NCBI RefSeq assembly: GCF_937858865.1
Contig: NZ_CALLYO010000544.1
Span: 1 to 13,713, forward strand
From: an uncultured Amaricoccus sp.
GTDB taxonomy: Bacteria; Pseudomonadota; Alphaproteobacteria; Rhodobacterales; Rhodobacteraceae
Reading direction: 5' to 3'
Length of the DNA stretch: 13,713 nt
The notes under the pieces were generated by a model. The model made no database searches. It had not been told where the DNA came from and worked only from the letters and a program-made list of their open reading frames with translations. This document shows, one piece after another, positions 7,325 to 13,713 of the stretch; position 1 is the first letter of the stretch; each line of letters opens with the position of its first letter. The position numbers and the translations under genes are program-made.

Positions 7325-8350
7325 TCAGGCCGGCACGTCGAGGGTCTGCAGCTCGTGCGCCGGCGCGCCGCCGATGGTGCGGACGACGGCGTCGGCGAGG
7401 CTCGTCCCCGCCCGGCGGAAATCCTCGTGCACGACCTCGATGTCGCGGCGGAACTTCTTCATCAGGCTGAAGGATTCCTTCACCGCGACATCGAGGTCGC
7501 GCCCGATGACGCAGCCCATCTCCTCGGCAGCACCGATCGGCGAGATCGCCGCCGAGGCGCTGCCGCACACGATGCCGTCCGGGCGACGGCGCGAGGCCAT
7601 CAGCCGGGCGATCTCCTGCTGGATCGCCTCGTGCCCGCTGTCAGTGGTGACGGCGTGGATCGGCACGTCGTCGAGATCGAGCCGCTCCACCGCCTGCTGG
7701 AAGCCCGCCGTCATGTGCCGCGAGTAGGTGAGATGCGCCGGCGGCCCGAGCAGCGCCAGCCGCCGCCGCCCGCGCGCCGCCAGCCGCTCGACAGCGATCT
7801 CGGCATAGCGCGCGTTGTCGAAGTCGAAATAGGGATGCTCGATCCCCATGTCGGTGCGCCCGTGGGTGGCGAAGGGAAAGCCCTGCTGGTGCAGGTAGCG
7901 CACCCGCGCGTCCTGCGGCTCGATGCGCGAGAAGATGACCCCGTCGGCCGAGCCGGTCTCGACGATGTAGCGCACCGGGTCGAGCGGGTCGCTCTGCGCA
8001 CCGTAGGGCGTGACGATCAGATGGTAGGGCGAGCCCGCCAGATGCTCGGAGATGCCGTAGACGAGATGCGCCGTCAGCCCGAGCACCTCGGTCTCCACCG
8101 ACATGATGAGGCTGATGACGTTGGTCTTGCCGGTGCGCAGCCGCACCCCGGCGCGGTTCGGCCGGTAGCCGATCTGCCGCGCGACGAGCCGCACCCGTTC
8201 CTTGGTCGCCTGCCCGATGTCCGGCGCGTCGTTGAGCGCGCGCGAGACGGTGGTGACGCCGAGCCCGGTCATGTAGGCGATCGTCTTCAGCGTCGGCCGC
8301 GGCTTCCCGCCGGCCGCGGCCCGGTCGATCGCGTGCTCCCTTTCGTCCAT
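7325..8350 (-). CDS. LacI-family transcriptional repressor of the sugar importer locus
   Basis: The 341-residue protein has an N-terminal LacI-type helix-turn-helix: PTLKTIAYMTGL then GVTTVSRALN (about 19-40). A hinge region (NRAGVRLRTGKT, about 65-76) precedes the periplasmic-binding-protein-like effector domain, which starts with VISLIM and covers the rest. The first 18 residues are a short polar extension. The start at 8350 is supported by GGGGAG seven bases upstream (8363-8358); the open frame extending to 9898 is a shadow of the binding-protein gene. From memory the N-terminus resembles alpha-proteobacterial AglR-type regulators, but the importer beside it is not AglE-like, so the effector is left open. 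The gene diverges from the importer operon. Two near-palindromes in the shared intergenic region are its likely operators, implying repression of the importer and of itself. Confidence 0.93.
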   Translation of the reverse strand: MDEREHAIDRAAAGGKPRPTLKTIAYMTGLGVTTVSRALNDAPDIGQATKERVRLVARQIGYRPNRAGVRLRTGKTNVISLIMSVETEVLGLTAHLVYGISEHLAGSPYHLIVTPYGAQSDPLDPVRYIVETGSADGVIFSRIEPQDARVRYLHQQGFPFATHGRTDMGIEHPYFDFDNARYAEIAVERLAARGRRRLALLGPPAHLTYSRHMTAGFQQAVERLDLDDVPIHAVTTDSGHEAIQQEIARLMASRRRPDGIVCGSASAAISPIGAAEEMGCVIGRDLDVAVKESFSLMKKFRRDIEVVHEDFRRAGTSLADAVVRTIGGAPAHELQTLDVPA

Positions 8351-8416
8351 CCCCGGACTCCCCGCGGCGAAGCTGCGTCGAATCCGCAGGTTAGCCGGTT
8401 GGCGTGGCCGATCAAG

Positions 8417-8430
8417 CTGAAACGTTACAG
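8417..8430. promoter_or_regulatory. Predicted LacI-family operator O1 (lacI side)
   Basis: CTGAAACGTTACAG is palindromic at 12 of 14 positions and centred on CG, the usual layout for LacI-family operators. It lies 66 bp upstream of the lacI start codon, next to a weak candidate lacI -35 box (8415-8410), consistent with autoregulation. It shares 11 of 14 bases with the second site at 8623-8636. Confidence 0.6.
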
Positions 8431-8588
8431 GACGACAGAATCCACATCGGATCCCCGGCCGCGCTGCGGCGCGGCCCGGCGATTCATCGCACCATCCCCC
8501 GACGCCGCGCCGCAGCAAAATCGCCAATCCTGACGCGCCATCCCATTTACTTGCGCAGCAGAGCCCCGCGCCGGGAGGGAAAACGTCA

Positions 8589-8617
8589 TTGCCTTCCGGC
8601 GATGCCTCCCGTAGCAT
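8589..8617 (+). promoter_or_regulatory. Predicted promoter of the sugar importer operon
   Basis: TTGCCT (8589-8594) and TAGCAT (8612-8617) each match four of six consensus bases and are separated by exactly 17 bp. The start of transcription would fall near 8624, about 30 nt before the binding-protein ATG. The -10 box lies inside an inverted repeat (GCGATGC at 8599-8605, GCATCGC at 8614-8620), which could be a further protein-binding site. Confidence 0.5.
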
Positions 8618-8622
8618 CGCGC

Positions 8623-8636
8623 CTGCAACGATGCAG
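8623..8636. promoter_or_regulatory. Predicted LacI-family operator O2 (at importer transcription start)
   Basis: CTGCAACGATGCAG is palindromic at 12 of 14 positions with the same central CG as O1, sharing the pattern CTGnAACGnTnCAG. It coincides with the predicted transcription start, where bound repressor would block RNA polymerase. The centres of the two sites are 206 bp apart, a distance over which DNA looping is possible. Confidence 0.6.
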
Positions 8637-8653
8637 AACTGGGAGGTTCGCCA

Positions 8654-9889
8654 ATGACGTACCGCTCGCTGGCCGCCGCGCTCGCAGCGTCCGCCGTCCT
8701 GCCGCTCTCCGCGGCGCACGCCACCGACCTCGAGGTCACCCACTGGTGGACCTCCGGCGGCGAGGCGGCGGCGGTCGCCGAGCTCGCCAAGGCCTTCGAC
8801 GCCACCGGCAACCACTGGGTCGACGGCGCGATCGCCGGCTCCGGCAGCACCGCCCGCCCGATCATGATCAGCCGCATCACCGGCGGCGACCCGATGGCCG
8901 CCACCCAGTTCAACCACGGCCGCCAGGCCGAGGAGCTGGTCGAGGCCGGCTACATGCGCGACCTGACCGACCTCGCCACCGCCGAGAAGTGGGCCGACGT
9001 CGTCGCGGCGCCCGCCCTGCTCGACAGCTGCACCCTCGACGGCAAGATCTACTGCGTACCGGTCAACATCCACTCGTGGCAGTGGCTCTGGCTGTCGAAC
9101 AAGGCCTTCGAGGACGCCGGCATCCCGGTCCCGGCCAACTGGGAGGAGCTCGTCGCCGCCGCGCCGAAGCTGCGCGAGGCCGGGAAGATCCCGCTCGCCG
9201 TCGGCGGCGAGCCCTGGCAGCAGAACGGCGTCTTCAACGTGCTGATGAACGCGCTCGGCGGCAAGGATCTGACGCTCAAGGTCTACGACGAGAAGGACGC
9301 CGAGGTCGCCGCCGGCCCCGAGGTCGCGAAGATCTTCCAGGCGCTCGCCCAGGCCCGCGAGATGTCGCAGGGCGGCAACGTGAAGAGCTGGAACGAGGCC
9401 ACCAACCTCGTCATCACCGACAGGGCCGGCGGCCAGATCATGGGCGACTGGGCGCAGGGCGAGTTCCAGGTGGCCGGCGAGGTGGCCGGCACCGACTATA
9501 CCTGCCTGCCGGGCCTCGGCGAGACCGAGCTCATCTCGGCCGACGGCGACGCCTTCTACTTCCCGCTGCTCAAGGACGAGGAGAAGTCGAAGGCGCAGGA
9601 GGTGCTCGCCTCGACCATGTTCAACCCCGAGGTGCAGGTCGCCTTCAACCTGAAGAAGGGCTCGTTGCCGATCCGCAAGGACGTCGACCTCGACGCCGCC
9701 AACGACTGCATGAAGAAGGGGCTCGCGATCCTCGCCGCGGGCAACACCATCAAGTCGACCGACTCGATGCTCAGCCCCGACACGACGACGCAGACGAACA
9801 CGCTCTTCACCGAGTTCTTCGCCGACCCGAGCATCACCCCCGAGGCCGCCCAGGCGCGGTTCGCCGAGATCATCGCCAACGCCGACTGA
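8654..9889 (+). CDS. Periplasmic carbohydrate-binding protein of a CUT1 ABC importer (GtsA-like)
   Basis: The 411-residue protein has a Sec signal peptide (LAAALAASAVLPLSAAHA) with predicted cleavage after Ala23. The mature protein begins TDLEVTHWWTSGGE, the hallmark start of the glucose/mannose-type family 1 solute-binding proteins. Other conserved stretches are GGDPMAATQFNHGRQAEEL (78-96), NIHSWQWLWLSN (138-149) and GGQIMGDWAQGEFQVAG (259-275). Trp residues 31, 32, 142 and 144 are candidates for sugar stacking. Four cysteines (126, 134, 284, 352) in the mature part could form disulfides in the periplasm. GGGAGG lies 7 nt before the ATG. The exact sugar cannot be read from the sequence; glucose or a related hexose or glycoside is the family-based guess. 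It is the first gene of the importer operon and is followed by a strong hairpin. Confidence 0.92.
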   Translation: MTYRSLAAALAASAVLPLSAAHATDLEVTHWWTSGGEAAAVAELAKAFDATGNHWVDGAIAGSGSTARPIMISRITGGDPMAATQFNHGRQAEELVEAGYMRDLTDLATAEKWADVVAAPALLDSCTLDGKIYCVPVNIHSWQWLWLSNKAFEDAGIPVPANWEELVAAAPKLREAGKIPLAVGGEPWQQNGVFNVLMNALGGKDLTLKVYDEKDAEVAAGPEVAKIFQALAQAREMSQGGNVKSWNEATNLVITDRAGGQIMGDWAQGEFQVAGEVAGTDYTCLPGLGETELISADGDAFYFPLLKDEEKSKAQEVLASTMFNPEVQVAFNLKKGSLPIRKDVDLDAANDCMKKGLAILAAGNTIKSTDSMLSPDTTTQTNTLFTEFFADPSITPEAAQARFAEIIANAD

Positions 9890-9900
9890 TCCCGGCACCC

Positions 9901-9932
9901 CGACCGCCGGCCCCGCGCCGGGCCGGCGGTTG
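9901..9932 (+). terminator. GC-rich hairpin between binding-protein and permease genes (partial terminator or mRNA-stabilising stem)
   Basis: ACCGCCGGCCC (9903-9913) and GGGCCGGCGGT (9920-9930) are perfect complements around a 6-nt loop, and the stem extends by a G-U and a C-G pair. No T-run follows, so a complete intrinsic terminator is unlikely. A stem here, 3' of the binding-protein gene, would favour more binding protein than permease, as seen in many importer operons. Confidence 0.6.
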
Positions 9933-9960
9933 TCCCGATCCGACCCGCGGGGGGAACCGC

Positions 9961-10851
9961 ATGGCCGCGCAGCGCCCGTCTCAGCTCTTCCGCAACCTCA
10001 ACGCCAAGATCGCCTCGATCCCGATGATCCTGACCGCCGTGGTGGTCTTCCTCGGCGGCACGCTCTGGACCGTGGTCTATTCCTTCACCGACTCGAAGCT
10101 CCTGCCGCGGCTGCGCTTCGTCGGCCTCGACCAGTACGAGCGGCTCTGGTCGTCGAACCGCTGGCTCGTCTCGATCGAGAACCTCGCCATCTACGGCATC
10201 CTCAGCCTCGTCTTCAGCCTCGTCATCGGCTTCGTCCTCGCCGCCCTCCTCGACCAGAAGATCCGCTTCGAGGACACCTTCCGCACCATCTTCCTCTACC
10301 CGTTCGCCCTCTCCTTCATCGTCACCGGCCTCGTCTGGCAGTGGCTCTTGAACCCCGACCTCGGCATCGCCAGCGTCATCCGCGGCCTCGGCTGGACCAG
10401 CTTCACCTTCGACCCGCTCTACAACGCCGACATCGTCATCTACGGCATCCTGATCGCCGGCCTCTGGCAGGGCACCGGGCTCGTCATGTGCCTGATGCTC
10501 GCGGGCCTGCGCGGCATCGACGAGGACATCTGGAAGGCCGCGCGCGTCGACGGCATCCCGATGTGGAAGACCTACCTCTTCATCGTCATCCCGATGATGC
10601 GGCCGGTCTTCATCACCACCCTCGTCCTCATCACCGCCGGCATCGTGAAGCTCTACGACCTCGTCGTCGCCCAGACCGGCGGCGGCCCCGGCATCGCCTC
10701 CGAGGTGCCGGCCAAGTACGTCTACGACATGATGTTCCTGGCGCAGAACCTCGGCCAGGGCTTCGCCGCCTCGACGATGATGCTCTTGACCGTCGCCATC
10801 ATCCTCATCCCCTGGGCCTACCTGGAGTTCGGAGGCAAGCGCCGTGGCTGA
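9961..10851 (+). CDS. CUT1 sugar ABC importer permease 1 (MalF/UgpA-like)
   Basis: The 296-residue inner-membrane protein has six likely membrane segments (about 20-42, 73-97, 108-130, 158-182, 208-230, 268-288). The EAA-type coupling loop reads DEDIWKAARVDGIPMWKTY (187-205) and ends in IVIPMMRP; it docks on the ATPase. QTGGGP near residue 238 is typical of this permease family. The ATG at 9961 follows a G-rich ribosome site (GGGGGGA) and starts just before the first helix; the frame is open far upstream only because it runs antiphase through the binding-protein gene. It is separated from that gene by 71 bp containing a hairpin, and overlaps the second permease gene by 8 nt. Confidence 0.93.
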   Translation: MAAQRPSQLFRNLNAKIASIPMILTAVVVFLGGTLWTVVYSFTDSKLLPRLRFVGLDQYERLWSSNRWLVSIENLAIYGILSLVFSLVIGFVLAALLDQKIRFEDTFRTIFLYPFALSFIVTGLVWQWLLNPDLGIASVIRGLGWTSFTFDPLYNADIVIYGILIAGLWQGTGLVMCLMLAGLRGIDEDIWKAARVDGIPMWKTYLFIVIPMMRPVFITTLVLITAGIVKLYDLVVAQTGGGPGIASEVPAKYVYDMMFLAQNLGQGFAASTMMLLTVAIILIPWAYLEFGGKRRG

Positions 10852-11757
10852 CCTCTCCCTCCCCGCCACCGCCGCCGCCCGCGTCGAGCCGCGCGGCGCC
10901 CGCCCCCGCCCTGCCCTCTCCCGGCGCAACGTCATCCTCTACGGCACGCTGATCGTCGTCGCGCTCTACTACCTGCTGCCGCTCTACGTGATGGTGGTGA
11001 CCTCGCTGAAGGGGATGCCCGAGATCCGCCTCGGCAACATCTTCTCGCCCCCGATGGAGATCACCTTCCAGCCCTGGGTGAAGGCCTGGGCCGAGGCCTG
11101 CACCGGCCTCAACTGCGACGGCCTCTCGCGCGGCTTCTGGAACTCGGTCCGCATCACCGTCCCCTCGGTCGTCATCTCGATCGCCATCGCCAGCGTGAAC
11201 GGCTACGCGCTGGCCAACTGGCGCTTCCGGGGCTCGGAGGTCTTCTTCGCCATCCTGATCTTCGGCGCCTTCATCCCCTACCAGGTGATGCTCTACCCGA
11301 TCGTCATCCTCCTGCGCGAGATCGGCCTCTACGGCACGCTGACCGGCCTCGTGATCGTGCACTCGATCTTCGGCATGCCGATCCTGACGCTGCTCTTCCG
11401 CAACTACTTCGCCTCGGTGCCGGAGGAGCTCTTCAAGGCCGCCCGCGTCGACGGCGCCGGCTTCTGGGGCATCTACCTCAAGATCATGCTGCCGATGGCG
11501 CTGCCGATCTTCGTCGTCGCCATCATCCTGCAGGTGACCGGCATCTGGAACGACTTCCTCTTCGGCGTCGTCTACACCCGCCCCGACACCTACCCGATGA
11601 CCGTGCAGCTCAACAACATCGTCAACTCGACCCAGGGCGTGAAGGAATACAACGTCAACATGGCCGCGACCATCATCACCGGCCTGGTGCCGCTCGTCAT
11701 CTACTTCATCTCCGGCAAGCTCTTCGTGCGCGGCATCGCCGCCGGGGCGGTGAAGGG

Positions 11758-11761
<4 letters not shown>
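10844..11761 (+). CDS. CUT1 sugar ABC importer permease 2 (MalG/UgpE-like)
   Basis: The 305-residue protein starts at a GTG (10844), with GGAGG at 10831-10835, 8 nt upstream. It has a polar N-terminus rich in Pro and Arg, then six likely membrane segments (about 30-53, 104-125, 133-155, 163-186, 216-236, 274-296). The EAA loop reads PEELFKAARVDGAGFWGIY (193-211) and continues to KIMLPMALP. This is the MalG-type partner of the first permease. The GTG start overlaps the upstream stop by 8 nt and its own TGA overlaps the ATPase ATG as ATGA, so the three genes are translationally linked. Two Cys (86 and 91) lie in the periplasmic loop after helix 1. Confidence 0.93.
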
Positions 11762-12870
<1,109 letters not shown>

Positions 12871-12898
12871 CCCTCGCCCTCCCAGCACGGAAGCCCCG

Positions 12899-13657
12899 AT
12901 GACCGACTTCTCCTACCAGCTCTACTGCTCGCGCAACTTCCCCCCGCTCTCCAGGACGCTGAAGATGGTCGCCGCCGCCGGCTACCGGAACGTCGAGGGC
13001 TACGGCGCGCTCTACGCCGACCCGGCCAAGGTGGCCGAGCTGAAGGAGCACCTGGCCGCGAACGGGCTCAGGATGCCGACCGGCCATTTCGGCCTCGACA
13101 TGCTGGAGAACGACCCCGGCCGCGTGCTCGAGATCGCCAAGGCGGTCGGCATCGAGACGATCTACTGCCCGCACATCGCGGCCGACCAGCGCCCGGACAG
13201 CGGCGCCGGCTGGCTGGACTTCGGCCGGCGCCTGCAGGAGGCCGGCGCCCCCTACCGCGACGCCGGGCTCGGCTTCGGCTGGCACAACCACGACTTCGAG
13301 GTCAGGCGCACCGCCGACGGCGCCCTGCCCCTCACCGCCATCTTCGAGGGCGGCCCCGACCTCGAATGGGAGGCGGACATCGCCTGGCTGATCCGCGGCG
13401 GCGCCGACCCGATGGAGTGGATCCACGCCCTCGGCAAGCGCATCACCGCCGTGCACGTCAAGGACATCGCCCCCGCCGGCGAGAATGCCGACGAGGACGG
13501 CTGGGCCGACGTCGGCCACGGCACGGTGGACTGGCAGGCCCTGATGACCACGCTCAAGGAACGCTCGAACGCGCGCTACTACGTCATGGAGCACGACAAC
13601 CCGAAGGACGACCGCCGCTTCGCCGAACGCTCGCTTGCGGCGGCCAAGAAGCTGTGA
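12899..13657 (+). CDS. TIM-barrel sugar (phosphate) isomerase/epimerase family protein
   Basis: The 252-residue cytoplasmic protein (no signal peptide) belongs to the xylose isomerase-like TIM-barrel family. Likely metal and substrate residues are visible in order: NVEGYG (31-36), GWHNHDFE (127-134), EADIAW (158-163), HVKD (186-189), DVGHGTVDW (204-212) and VMEHDNP (229-235). Family members isomerise or epimerise free or phosphorylated sugars or keto-sugars using a divalent metal; the substrate here cannot be read from sequence. It starts 28 bp after the ATPase stop, with a weak GGAAG upstream, and is the last gene visible in the importer operon, so it probably acts on the imported sugar or its first product. 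No kinase or dehydrogenase is seen beside it within the window. Confidence 0.88.
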   Translation: MTDFSYQLYCSRNFPPLSRTLKMVAAAGYRNVEGYGALYADPAKVAELKEHLAANGLRMPTGHFGLDMLENDPGRVLEIAKAVGIETIYCPHIAADQRPDSGAGWLDFGRRLQEAGAPYRDAGLGFGWHNHDFEVRRTADGALPLTAIFEGGPDLEWEADIAWLIRGGADPMEWIHALGKRITAVHVKDIAPAGENADEDGWADVGHGTVDWQALMTTLKERSNARYYVMEHDNPKDDRRFAERSLAAAKKL

Positions 13658-13713
13658 AAGTGTGAAGGCCGCGTTAAAGCTGACAAAATTATCTAGCTCG
13701 ATCAGTATCTTGA
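13658..13713 (+). promoter_or_regulatory. AT-rich tail with a possible promoter for a gene beyond the window
   Basis: The last 56 bases are much richer in A and T than the operon. CTGACA (13680-13685) and CAGTAT (13703-13708) are 17 bp apart. The -35 match is good (five of six) and the -10 is weak (three of six). No terminator hairpin is evident after the isomerase gene, so readthrough into a further operon gene is also possible. Confidence 0.3.

Larger units (their letters stand above)
8351..8653. other. Divergent control region between lacI and the importer operon
   Basis: This 303-bp gap holds no gene I can support. It contains a weak possible lacI promoter on the minus strand: TTGATC (8415-8410) and TAACCT (8393-8388), with a 16-bp spacer. 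It also holds the two operator-like palindromes (8417-8430 and 8623-8636), a plus-strand promoter (8589-8617), an inverted repeat with 7-bp arms (8599-8605 and 8614-8620), and the binding-protein ribosome site GGGAGG (8641-8646), 7 nt before the ATG. Confidence 0.6.

Noticed and set aside
7086..7568. N-terminal extension of UbiX to 7568
   Set aside because: The extra 161 residues run antiphase through lacI and the ubiD remnant; the true UbiX N-terminus (IIVGVTGASGA) follows directly after the ATG at 7085.
8579..8590. GAAAACGTCATT as a third LacI operator
   Set aside because: Around its central CG only some of the flanking bases pair as a palindrome and it lacks the CTG/CAG ends shared by the other two sites.
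8404..8653. Plus-strand open frame reading through the lacI/importer intergenic region into the importer region
   Set aside because: It is in a different frame from the binding protein, has no recognisable domain until the permease start at 9961, and covers the promoter and operators.

Overview
The window is GC-rich, densely packed bacterial DNA. Codon use is strongly G/C-ending, genes overlap by 4-8 nt, and the protein families (AidB-like acyl-CoA dehydrogenase, LacI regulator beside a CUT1 sugar importer, UbiX) suggest an alphaproteobacterium, perhaps Hyphomicrobiales. That placement is inference; no rRNA or tRNA is present to confirm it.

Layout. (1) 1-1352, plus strand: the C-terminal part of an AidB-like acyl-CoA dehydrogenase, cut by the window edge, overlapping a small predicted lipoprotein of unknown function. 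(2) 1359-6277, minus strand, convergent with the first block: a tight three-gene export operon, HlyD-type adaptor (YhiI-like), RbbA-type double-ATPase/permease fusion, and a second ABC-2 permease (YhhJ-like). The lengths of 360, 907 and 370 residues match the enterobacterial yhiI-rbbA-yhhJ set. (3) 6278-6479: an AT-richer intergenic region with 11-bp tandem repeats and other repeated words, the probable control region of the export operon. (4) 6480-7295, minus strand: intact ubiX (flavin prenyltransferase), preceded by a decayed C-terminal stub of ubiD that is frameshifted and has lost its N-terminal majority. The stub's stop codon still overlaps the ubiX start as ATGA. (5) 7325-13657: a sugar-uptake locus. 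A LacI-family repressor reads leftward. Diverging from it are a periplasmic binding protein, two permeases, a MalK/UgpC-type ATPase and a TIM-barrel sugar isomerase/epimerase. (6) 13658-13713: an AT-rich tail that may hold a promoter for a gene beyond the window.

How the parts work together. The sugar locus looks like a self-contained regulon. The divergent lacI/importer intergenic region carries two 14-bp near-palindromes that share the pattern CTGnAACGnTnCAG. One sits by lacI and the other at the predicted start of importer transcription, so the local LacI protein probably represses both. The importer brings in an unidentified sugar and the isomerase presumably acts on it. The export operon probably forms one inner-membrane machine, with a periplasmic adaptor and two permease halves driven by a double ATPase that has one canonical and one degenerate ATP site.

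No wholly new system was found. The best leads are the ubiD remnant coupled to ubiX, the paired operators, the asymmetric ATP sites of the RbbA protein, and a GDGP tandem repeat in the importer ATPase.
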